From: Holosporales bacterium
GTDB taxonomy: Bacteria > Pseudomonadota > Alphaproteobacteria > UBA3830 > JAIRMZ01
Assembly: GCA_031255325.1 (NCBI GenBank)
Contig: JAIRST010000059.1
Span: 1 to 40,310 of the forward strand
Direction: 5' to 3'
DNA: 40,310 nucleotides
In this document: piece by piece, positions 33,151 through 40,310 of the stretch
Layout of the letters: every line of letters begins with the position of its first letter
Position numbering within the stretch: position 1 is the first letter of the stretch
The notes under the pieces: model-generated
Seen by the model: the letters and a program-made list of their open reading frames with translations, nothing else
Database searches by the model: none
What the model was told of the DNA's origin: nothing
Translations under genes and position numbers: made by a program

Positions 33151-34431
33151 TTATAGTCTCCATACTCGATAACCGAGAGCTTCTATTGCTGCGGGATCGA
33201 AAACAGACTTTACATCAACAAAAACGCCTCCTATTTTTACCTTCGCCAATATCTCTATAAGAGGCATGTCAACATAAATTTGATGCGGAACAGCTAAAAT
33301 ACAGGCATCAGCCTGCGAAGGAATGCCTGCCCATGGTGTAAGAACGAAACCATACTCCCTTCTTGTAATTTCTGGCGCTGCGATAGGGTCAGATACGGTT
33401 ACATCGCATCCAAATTCTTGAAGCTCTCTTATCAAGTCAGCTACCTTTGAATTTCTTAGATCCGAACAATTTTCTTTGAATGTTACCCCCAGAATAGTAA
33501 CACAGGCTCCTTTCACCGATGACCCCGTGTGAATAAGCTGTTTAACCGTTTGTTGCGCTACATAATGCGCCATAGAATCGTTCAATCGTCGACCAGCCAA
33601 AATAATTTCTGAATGATAGCCAAGAGTTTCCACCTTGTGCGTAAGATAATATGGATCAACTCCAATACAATGTCCTCCCACAAAACCTGGATGAAAAGGA
33701 AAGAAATTCCATTTTGTACGAGCCGCCTCTAAAACTTCCATCGTATCAATACCCATGCGGTGGAAGATGATGGATAATTCGTTCATCAGAGCAATATTTA
33801 AATCACGCTGCGTGTTTTCGATGACCTTCGCTGCTTCCGCTACTTTAATAGAGCTTGCTGTGAATACACCTGCCGCAATAATGGATCCATAAATTTTCGC
33901 AGCATAAGCACATGTCTCAGGGGTATCCCCTGAAACGACTTTTTTAATTTTAGTAACTGTCCGATTTTTGTCTCCAGGATTGATGCGTTCAGGGGAATAG
34001 CCTACGGAAAAATCCTTTTTCCATTTCAAACCAGAATGCTGTTCCAAAACAGGGATGCAAATTTCTTCCGTAGCCCCAGGATATACGGTGGATTCAAAAA
34101 CGATAGTTGTTCCTTTTCTCATATAATGCCCAATTAAGGTACTCGCTTCTATAAGACAGGCAAAATCTGGCTTATGCGCTTTATCAACAGGTGTTGGAAC
34201 AGCAACAACAATGAAATCCGCTTCATTTAGATGCTGAGGATCTGTTGTAGGGGAAAAACCTTTTGAAAGAAGAAAATCTTCGTGGGCAACCTCCCCCGTA
34301 GGATCTTTATGATGCTGATAGCAATCTACTTTTTCTTGAGAAAGATCAAACCCGATAGTCTTGTATTTTTTGCCAAATTCTATGGCCAACGGCAATCCGA
34401 CATATCCAAGTCCTACGACGGCAATAATCAT
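33151..34431 (-). CDS. tviB: UDP-N-acetylhexosamine 6-dehydrogenase (TviB/WbpO type)
   Basis: Oxidises a UDP-N-acetylhexosamine to its uronic acid with two NAD+. The start is the ATG at 34431 with GGAAGAGAA upstream, giving 426 residues. It has the N-terminal nucleotide fold MIIAVVGLGYVGLPLAIEFG, FESTVYPGATEE, GYSPERINPGDKNRTVTKI (the NPGD block is typical of the TviB/WbpO branch), KVIENTQRDLNIALMNELS, and the active-site Cys in GFVGGHCIGVDPYYL. Together with asnB it points to an amidated N-acetylhexosaminuronic acid in the surface glycan. A broken glycosyltransferase lies directly upstream. Confidence 0.9.
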   Translation of the reverse strand: MIIAVVGLGYVGLPLAIEFGKKYKTIGFDLSQEKVDCYQHHKDPTGEVAHEDFLLSKGFSPTTDPQHLNEADFIVVAVPTPVDKAHKPDFACLIEASTLIGHYMRKGTTIVFESTVYPGATEEICIPVLEQHSGLKWKKDFSVGYSPERINPGDKNRTVTKIKKVVSGDTPETCAYAAKIYGSIIAAGVFTASSIKVAEAAKVIENTQRDLNIALMNELSIIFHRMGIDTMEVLEAARTKWNFFPFHPGFVGGHCIGVDPYYLTHKVETLGYHSEIILAGRRLNDSMAHYVAQQTVKQLIHTGSSVKGACVTILGVTFKENCSDLRNSKVADLIRELQEFGCDVTVSDPIAAPEITRREYGFVLTPWAGIPSQADACILAVPHQIYVDMPLIEILAKVKIGGVFVDVKSVFDPAAIEALGYRVWRL

Positions 34432-34457
34432 TTCTCTTCCTTTCAAACCTATAAGAT

Positions 34458-34676
34458 TTAACGATAGCCCACAGTAACACGTCCGATAGCTTCTTTCCAA
34501 GGAGCGCAATTGCGTTCTAAGGAAAATCGCTCTGTAATTTTCAAAGCTTCCTGTCCTAAACGCTTGCGCTGTTCAGTATCCGTCATTAATTCCTCTATAA
34601 GTGCTGCCAGTTGATCAACGTCTCCCTCTCCCTTTAGTCCCCAACCTCACGTTTCCAAAATGTCTGATATTAATAA
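34458..34676 (-). pseudogene. Decayed glycosyltransferase C-terminus
   Basis: Minus-strand remnant of a GT4-type enzyme. A 62-codon frame ending in TAA at 34458 reads GWGLKGEGDVDQLAALIEEL, then RKRLGQEALKITERFSLE and PWKEAI, the usual end of such transferases. An in-frame TGA at 34647-34649 replaces the residue before GWG; ten more codons (to LLISDILET) are readable upstream before another stop, so the catalytic half is gone. Its position between the dehydrogenase and another glycosyltransferase gene indicates it was once part of the same cluster. Confidence 0.7.
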
Positions 34677-34778
34677 TTAAAATGGCCCTACATATCAATA
34701 TAAGGTGAATTTTATTTCAATTTAAAAATATTTACATATGAAGGTTCTCGAGAGGGAACTTTATAAGGATACTGTAGG

Positions 34779-35912
34779 TCAGCATTTTTCCGAGGAGGCG
34801 AATCTTATAGCTTTCGTAATAACTTCTTTCCATAACTGATGATTGAGATTTTCTGAAAAACGCTCGGGTAAATAACGTGCGTTTTGGCTAAGGCGCTGGC
34901 GTTCATCAAAATTTTCAATAAGGAACTCCATTTTTTGCGTTAAAGCCTGCACGTCTCCTATTGGAAATAAAAGACCATCCACACCATCTTGCACCACAGT
35001 TGTGTTTCCAGAACAATTGGAGGCAATAACAGGTACCCCTACGGCCATAGCCTCACACAATGCATTTGGAAATCCTTCATAACGCGAAGGGAACACAAAT
35101 AAATCTGCTTGCAAAAGGACTTCTTGAACGTTTGCCACCATTCCTGGTAGGAATACATGGTTGTGTAACCCTTTTTCGTGGATCATGTGTTCCAAATACG
35201 CTCTATAATGTCCTTCTCCATAGATGGATAATTGAAGCGTGGGATGATTTGTCTGTATTAACGAAAACGCCTGTAATAATGTTTCTTGACCTTTTTGAAA
35301 GCAGAGCCGTCCGGTGGTTACAATATGTTGTACCGTTGGGTTTATAATTACTGCACAATAGGGTTTTACTACGGAATTAGGAATGACCATAAGGCGTTTT
35401 GGAAAATGCTTCGAAAAATAATGTAGGGCATCTTGTGTTTGTACAGTAACACGGAATGCCCAACGATAGGTACATAAACGGATAAAATCCCATAATGGAT
35501 GAAAAAATCCCAATCGATGATAAGCCGGATCGATACGTTCCGACACAATAACAGGTACGCTTAGCCCACGTGTTGCAAAAAGGGTTAAAATATTTGCTTT
35601 TGTAAGATAAGAAATCACAACATCTGGGTGTAAGCATTTTAATGCAGCGCGGTATCGTAAAATACAAAAAGGACGCAACCATAATTCTTTAATACGCCGC
35701 CAAAAACCTAATGTATCTTTCAGACTACGCATTAAATCGAGTTGAACAAGATTAACCATTGGGTCTAGCGGATAAAAGGAGTTTTTCTGTTTAGGGGCGA
35801 TAAGCGTCACTAAGGTAACTTTGTAATCCTTTACCAAAAAGCTTGCGACTCGACATAAATCACGTTCTGCCCCCCCTACGCGCAAATCAAGTATTACTAA
35901 AACAATGTGCAC
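34779..35912 (-). CDS. GT4-family glycosyltransferase
   Basis: Likely transfers a sugar to the growing surface glycan. The 377 residues have the N-terminal signature LDLRVGGAERDLCRVASFL (the GGAER loop common in GT4 enzymes), SYLTKANILT, VSERIDPAYHRLGFFHP, and the C-terminal domain with TTGRLCFQKGQETLLQAFS, FPSRYEGFPNALCEAMAVG and GVPVIASNCSGNTTVVQDG, containing the EGFPNALCE double-Glu motif. PglJ/PglH-like transferases look similar. It starts head-to-head with the M23 gene at 35982, with about 70 bp between the starts, so the two promoters share that gap. The decayed transferase lies downstream. Confidence 0.88.
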   Translation of the reverse strand: MHIVLVILDLRVGGAERDLCRVASFLVKDYKVTLVTLIAPKQKNSFYPLDPMVNLVQLDLMRSLKDTLGFWRRIKELWLRPFCILRYRAALKCLHPDVVISYLTKANILTLFATRGLSVPVIVSERIDPAYHRLGFFHPLWDFIRLCTYRWAFRVTVQTQDALHYFSKHFPKRLMVIPNSVVKPYCAVIINPTVQHIVTTGRLCFQKGQETLLQAFSLIQTNHPTLQLSIYGEGHYRAYLEHMIHEKGLHNHVFLPGMVANVQEVLLQADLFVFPSRYEGFPNALCEAMAVGVPVIASNCSGNTTVVQDGVDGLLFPIGDVQALTQKMEFLIENFDERQRLSQNARYLPERFSENLNHQLWKEVITKAIRFASSEKC

Positions 35913-35981
35913 TATTCAGCCAAACTTGACGATTCACGGAAGAGTAAGTTAACGTACCCTTATAATCAAGGAGAAGGGTAC

Positions 35982-37322
35982 GTGATATCCCAAGTACGAA
36001 CCATTGTAAATCTAGGAGCGTTACGAAGAATATTATGGCTTAGTTTTGGATCCCTGATTTTATTAGAGGGGCATATTCTTTGGAAAGCGCATTCTCCACA
36101 AGCAACGGCTACAGTTCCTTCTATTTTGTGTGACGTAACACGCGTTGTTCCTATGCCTTATCCAGATTTAGCGCCTTACAAGGTGCCTACGGATTGGATG
36201 TATTGGATAGCGAATATGGGGCACTCTCTTCTTATTCCTTGCACGATCACAAAAGAGTCCATCGTTCGCTCAAAAGAGACATTATCTGGTTTTTTATCGC
36301 GTGTAGGAATAAAAACTTCAACTGTTCATAACGTAGTAAAAGCGATCGGAAAACAGCATATCTCCTTGAAAGCAGGGCAGAAACTTTCTTATGTCTTAGA
36401 GTATGCGGGTTCTTACACCCTTAAAAGCCTCTCCATTCCTATTAATTTTGGCGAGGAAATCCATGTTAACAGAATGGGAGATGGGTCTTATCGCCTTAAA
36501 AAGGTGTCTTTGCCTGTCGTTAAGACGGTACGGTGTGTGCGCGGTATTTTACGAACACATTTTTCTGCCGATGCAGGACGTAGCGGTATCCCGAAAGAAA
36601 TTATTAAAAATGTTCTAGATGCATTTGGTACTTCAATAAACTTTAAACGAAATCTTCATCCTGGAGATCAATTCGAAGTTCTATTTAATCATTTATCGGT
36701 CAAAGGTTCAAAAGAAAGCAAATCTGGAAATCTTCTTTATGCTAGCATTGTCGTTGGCGGAACCAAAATTGCTGTGTACCGTTTTCCTAGCAAAAAGGGC
36801 GATTGTTTCTATACGGCAGATGGTGAAAATGTTCAGCATGGAATGTTCAGTCTACCAATCAAAGGAGCACGTAAAACTTCCGGATTTGGAAATCGTATCC
36901 ATCCAATTTTAGGGTACAGTCGTCGCCATAAAGGCATAGATTTTTCGGCTCCTCGGGGAACGCCTGTATCAGCTTCCGCAGACGGGATTATAGAGAAAGT
37001 TACAACAGGACGCGGATATGGACGGTGCATTGCCTTAAAACATGCGAATGGATACAGTACATTTTACGCCCATTTGAATCGTTTTAACAAAGGAATATGT
37101 CCTGGCGTTCGTGTGAAACGTGGAGAGGTTATTGGTTTTGTTGGAGCGAGTGGATTGGTAACAGGATCCCATCTACATTACGAAGTTCGATTGTTCGGAA
37201 AACCAATTAATCCAGCTTCCGTTAAATCCTTTGCTGTTCAAAAGCTTTCCGGAAAAGAATTAAAGCGCTTTAAAGAACTTAAACGGACAGTGGATGCAAC
37301 AGTTCAACGTGTTGTCCTGTAA
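35982..37322 (+). CDS. M23 peptidoglycan endopeptidase, catalytically intact
   Basis: Predicted zinc DD-endopeptidase cleaving cross-links in the periplasm, probably membrane-anchored. The start is a GTG at 35982 with AAGGAG 8 nt upstream, giving 446 residues. It has an N-terminal membrane segment (about 13-30), then an OapA/LysM-like region and an intact C-terminal LytM domain: GFGNRIHPILGYSRRHKGID with zinc ligand His316 and Asp320, and GSHLHYEVRLFGKPINP with His397/His399. The layout is like MepM/ShyA-type enzymes. This contrasts with the LysM/LytM lipoprotein at 6533, whose ligands are lost, so the two may form an enzyme and an activator type (inference). Confidence 0.93.
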   Translation: MISQVRTIVNLGALRRILWLSFGSLILLEGHILWKAHSPQATATVPSILCDVTRVVPMPYPDLAPYKVPTDWMYWIANMGHSLLIPCTITKESIVRSKETLSGFLSRVGIKTSTVHNVVKAIGKQHISLKAGQKLSYVLEYAGSYTLKSLSIPINFGEEIHVNRMGDGSYRLKKVSLPVVKTVRCVRGILRTHFSADAGRSGIPKEIIKNVLDAFGTSINFKRNLHPGDQFEVLFNHLSVKGSKESKSGNLLYASIVVGGTKIAVYRFPSKKGDCFYTADGENVQHGMFSLPIKGARKTSGFGNRIHPILGYSRRHKGIDFSAPRGTPVSASADGIIEKVTTGRGYGRCIALKHANGYSTFYAHLNRFNKGICPGVRVKRGEVIGFVGASGLVTGSHLHYEVRLFGKPINPASVKSFAVQKLSGKELKRFKELKRTVDATVQRVVL

Positions 37323-37556
37323 AATCGCAAAAACCACGAAATTCTTGCGCATCGTGAGCGTTAATTTGATGCTAGACTTACTGTGGGAGTGAGTATTTAG
37401 AAAGAAAAAGAATGGAGGTGGGAATATTTTGCGCATGATAATGTATGTGAGAAAAGCCAAGTTATGAATTCAAGCGATGATGCTGAACTTGAGGGGTAGT
37501 TTTTTCTGAATTTTATGTTATTAAGTACTCTTAGTTGAATTTAAGGAAGAGGGATT

Positions 37557-38848
37557 ATGTCTGCCAGTTGGGAACAGATGATGGAAAATCCGGCTATTAA
37601 TGGGAGCGATTGGTGGGACTATTGTTGCTCACGCAGATAGTCTCTTGCTATGGAGTTTTGGGACAGAGAGGCTATTGGGATATCCTTTGTTAATTGCAGT
37701 TTGTAAAGTTTTGTTTGGCGCGTATTGGATATTGGGTGTTGTTACTGTGCAATTTTGTGTTCTGGGAAGCGTTGGATTATACATTTATCGCTTGATGAAG
37801 AATTTGTCTTTTTCCTCACTGATACGATGGGCTGTTTTATTCGCGTACGGAACAGGTATGTATGCATACGCGTGTAGATTTATATGGGTGGATGGAATAT
37901 ATGGTTTGCTCTGTTTGCTTTCCATTGCTGTTTTAATAAGGGCGTGTGCAAGGCTTAGCGTATCACGAACGGACTGGGCATTGTTATTTTCTTCTCGTTT
38001 ATCTTAGGATTTTGGCGTGAAACAACACTGTATTTTTCAGTAACACTTGCTCCGTTTTTATTGGTACTTTTCAAATTTAATAGAATTATATGTGCATCGT
38101 TACTGACGCTTGTTGTGGCTATTCCGCGTGGTATGTTGAGCGCTGCGAATATCTATCGTTATGGAATTTCTGAGATAACTTCTTATCAAGGATGGTCCAT
38201 GCGCAGTCCATTGAGTCGCATTCTTTCTGGAAATAACGATTTAGAAAAGGAATTAATTTCGCCGTTTAGGGAATTCAGCGTCGTGGCGGAAACTGGGGAG
38301 ACTATACTTCAGTAGCGCTCGAAAAGTTTGAATCATCTTTACAAGAGATTCGTCCTAACAGACGAGAAAAAGCAGCTATACTTCGATTGGGGAGAGAATT
38401 TACAAATGATTTTCTTCATCTGACCTTTTGGCATCCCATGGACGCTATAAAAACTATTCATATGCCTTCTGTTTGGGTGTCTCTTCTTCTGCATGGTCCT
38501 CTGTACGGGTTTCAAGATAAGGCATGGGTTCGCACTCAATTTAATCGTCCATACGATTACGTTTCTGGTGGTTATGGGATAACTCTTATTTTGTATGGAA
38601 CCTTTCTGACTTTAATCGGTGTTTTATACGCGCTAGGTGGCTTTCCTAAGTTTTTCGAAAAGGCCTCTTTTCAAAAGGATAGTAAGTCATTAACAAGGTG
38701 CGCTCTTTTGTTGCATACTTTAGGATTTATTCTTGTATATGCTCTCTTTCACCTAGAAACTCGTTACGTTATGAGTTCCACTTTCCTTTTAGGGTTCCTC
38801 GGATGGTGGGCCGTAGCAGATTTTATGAATGCCCGACGGAAAATGTAA
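37557..38848 (+). pseudogene. Multiply frameshifted membrane glycosyltransferase-like gene
   Basis: Three successive open stretches in different frames read as one hydrophobic protein. It begins near ATG 37557 (GGAAGAGGG upstream) as MSASWEQMMENPAI, shifts before 37600 to GAIGGTIVAHADSLLLWSFG, shifts near 37975-38005 to FFSFILGFWRETTLYFS, and shifts near 38270-38313 to GGNWGDYTSVALEKFESSLQ and continues to TAA at 38848. There are many membrane helices, and the last section has HLTFWHPMDAIKTIHMPSVW and LFHLETRYVMSSTFLLGFLG. The overall look is of a PMT/ArnT-like GT-C enzyme, but that is not certain. Three shifts make it non-functional. Confidence 0.8.
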
Positions 38849-38903
38849 GCTGGAAAGTATAAAAAAGATGGAACAAATTGAGACACAAGAGGAGGAATTT
38901 TAG

Positions 38904-39377
38904 CTATTTTTTGTAGGCTCCTGAGCATACAACGTATTTTTTATCATTTGTCAGACGACAAACACCTGTTTTATTTTCAATTTTGTTCGTTACAGGATGT
39001 GGCCATTTGAAAGGAATTTTTGAGCGGCCTGTTTCAATAGCTGTATCTAAATACTCTTTTACAAAAAATTTTCCATCCGGATCCGTTAAGTCATAAAGAT
39101 TTTTATTGACAAGTCCTTGATTTATAGCATGCGCCACCATATAACCACGCGGTTCCACTTGGTATACAAATACATAAATATCTCCCCGATGCCAACGATC
39201 CGATTTACCAGCGTTGATTTCCTTGATGGCTTGCTCTGGCCCAGCTTTACTGATGTAGTCAATGGTATCTTCTACCATAGATTCTGCCATTTTTACAGAA
39301 GGCTCATCATCAAGCAGATAAAAATATATACCAATTCCCAGTGCCAGTGCGATGCATGCAGTCATTCCTTTTATCAT
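38904..39377 (-). CDS. Stand-alone Cache-domain protein (sCache_2-like)
   Basis: Small periplasm-facing protein. The start is the ATG at 39377 with GAGAGGAA upstream, giving 157 residues. It has an N-terminal hydrophobic segment (about 4-20) acting as signal anchor, then a compact domain with the sCache_2/cytochrome-b-like pattern: GDIYVFVYQVEPRGYMVAHA, NKNLYDLTDPDGKFFVKEYL, FKWPHPVTNKIENKTGVCRL and a final CSGAYKK. Such domains usually sense small molecules in chemoreceptors, but no signalling domain is attached, so it may be a ligand-binding partner of another system. prmC is 22 bp upstream on the same strand, so the two are probably co-transcribed. Confidence 0.8.
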   Translation of the reverse strand: MIKGMTACIALALGIGIYFYLLDDEPSVKMAESMVEDTIDYISKAGPEQAIKEINAGKSDRWHRGDIYVFVYQVEPRGYMVAHAINQGLVNKNLYDLTDPDGKFFVKEYLDTAIETGRSKIPFKWPHPVTNKIENKTGVCRLTNDKKYVVCSGAYKK

Positions 39378-39399
39378 CGTTATTCCTCTCAACGGTCTG

Positions 39400-40224
39400 T
39401 TATGAAGAAAAATGCAATACACGCACTTTTCCAGATAAATCTCGGTACCCCTCAAGGTAAAAGAGAAAATTAAAGATTTCCTTAACCGCTTCTTGCTGTC
39501 CTTTATCAATTTCCAGAAACACATGCCCATGTAGACGCAAGAAATGGCGAATGGAAGGAACAAGATCTCTGTAACACGCCAGACCATCCTCTCCGCCGTC
39601 TAGAGCAATGAATGGGTCATAAAGGGCAACAGATCTCGGAAGTGTTGGAATTTCTTTTCGCGCAATATACGGAGGATTTGAAAGGATAACATCAAATTTC
39701 CGTCGCTGATTCAGTGCCTTCCCCCAGTTGCTGCATACAAAATGTGCACGGTCAATAACCCCTAAATGCACTGCATTTTTTTGCGCTATCTGTAGAGCTT
39801 GCTGACTGCAGTCCACTCCAATTCCTTGCATATGCGGACAATGAATAAGAAGTGTTTCCAGTAAGCATCCACTTCCTGTTCCGAAATCTAGCACTTTTCC
39901 AGAGAAATCAGCAGGAACCGTTTGAAGTATGGCTTCAATAAGCGTTTCTGAATCCGGCCGCGGATCAAGAACATTGATATCAACAAAAAACGGTTTATCC
40001 CAGAAATATCGACAACCGATAAGCTTTGAAACAGGATACCCAATTTTATGATGCGCAATAAGTGCTCTAAACTGTTCTATATTCGCGGAAGAAACCTCTT
40101 TTTCTTGAAATTCTTCCTTCCCTAAAACAAATGCCAGGAATAGCCGCACTGCCGTTGAGGCTGACTCTATTCGCGCCTCCCGTAATGTTGCCACACCTTC
40201 TGAGAAAAGTTCCCGCCTACGCAT
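39400..40224 (-). CDS. prmC: Peptide chain release factor N5-glutamine methyltransferase
   Basis: Methylates the GGQ glutamine of release factors RF1 and RF2. The start is the ATG at 40224 with AAAGAGAG upstream, giving 274 residues; a TTG upstream is less likely. The N-terminal helical part is followed by LIGCRYFWDKPFFVDINVLD and PRPDSETLIE, the SAM site LDFGTGSGCLLETLL, and the substrate-binding NPPYIARKEI, where NPPY is diagnostic. The EDGLACYRDLV region and EIDKGQ near the end are also typical. prmC is usually downstream of prfA in other bacteria; prfA, if adjacent, lies outside this window. Confidence 0.96.
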   Translation of the reverse strand: MRRRELFSEGVATLREARIESASTAVRLFLAFVLGKEEFQEKEVSSANIEQFRALIAHHKIGYPVSKLIGCRYFWDKPFFVDINVLDPRPDSETLIEAILQTVPADFSGKVLDFGTGSGCLLETLLIHCPHMQGIGVDCSQQALQIAQKNAVHLGVIDRAHFVCSNWGKALNQRRKFDVILSNPPYIARKEIPTLPRSVALYDPFIALDGGEDGLACYRDLVPSIRHFLRLHGHVFLEIDKGQQEAVKEIFNFLFYLEGYRDLSGKVRVLHFSS

Positions 40225-40310
40225 CGTATCTCTCTTTATAAAGGTCAAGGAAGTATAGTCAAAATATTAAATGAGGCGACACAAGTTATAATAAAGCGTT
40301 CTTATGAAAA

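Noticed and set aside
9731..34676. UGA read as Trp, suggested by two gene remnants (9890, 34647) with an in-frame TGA
   Set aside because: surE, cmk, argS and others end in TGA at the correct family length, several with overlapping start codons, and Trp is normally TGG, so TGA is an ordinary stop here.
1..40310. CRISPR array, prophage or insertion sequence
   Set aside because: No regularly spaced repeats, transposase, integrase or phage structural genes were seen.

Overview
The window looks like a moderately AT-rich chromosome segment from a host-associated alphaproteobacterium, most plausibly of the Holosporales/Paracaedibacter type. That placement is inferred from gene content and order; no database was searched. 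Clues are argS followed by a SPOR-domain protein, divergent rph and hrcA-grpE, serS-surE-LysM/LytM-yajC-secD-secF in one run, many secreted proteins of unknown function, and several freshly broken genes. No phage, plasmid, insertion sequence, rRNA operon or CRISPR array was seen.

Left part (1-9.9 kb, minus strand): a FabK-like flavoenzyme cut by the window edge, lysC, rpmB with a near-consensus promoter, then the run serS-surE-lipoprotein LysM/LytM-yajC-secD-secF-cmk with overlapping or very short junctions. The Sec accessory complex, an envelope-division factor and serine/nucleotide housekeeping genes therefore probably share a transcript. A small frame interrupted by one TGA lies upstream of serS.

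Middle (9.9-24.3 kb): a secreted orphan protein with a strong terminator, tRNA-Asn, rarA, tRNA-Gly, a small SMR-like membrane protein, exonuclease III divergent from argS, the SPOR protein, a secreted protein with an HExxH zinc motif and a barrel-like C-terminus, a coiled-coil porin, rph divergent from hrcA-grpE, and a secreted orphan gene split by a frameshift at an A7 tract. That gene shares a nearly identical 68-nt in-frame segment with the LytM lipoprotein gene 16 kb away. This is the most unusual signal in the window: it looks like a small mobile coding element that inserts into unrelated genes, in the manner of Rickettsia palindromic elements.

Right part (24.3-40.3 kb): rlmN, a large secreted orphan with ankyrin-like stretches, a small secreted protein with an ASDVHFEP motif, a Do-type serine protease, a surface polysaccharide cluster (two GT4 glycosyltransferases, asparagine synthase, TviB-type nucleotide-sugar dehydrogenase and a decayed third glycosyltransferase), a catalytically intact M23 endopeptidase, a multiply frameshifted membrane glycosyltransferase-like pseudogene, a stand-alone Cache-domain protein and prmC. 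Overall the window shows core information-processing and envelope genes interleaved with decaying or rapidly changing surface and secreted functions, as expected for a lineage adapting to life in a host.
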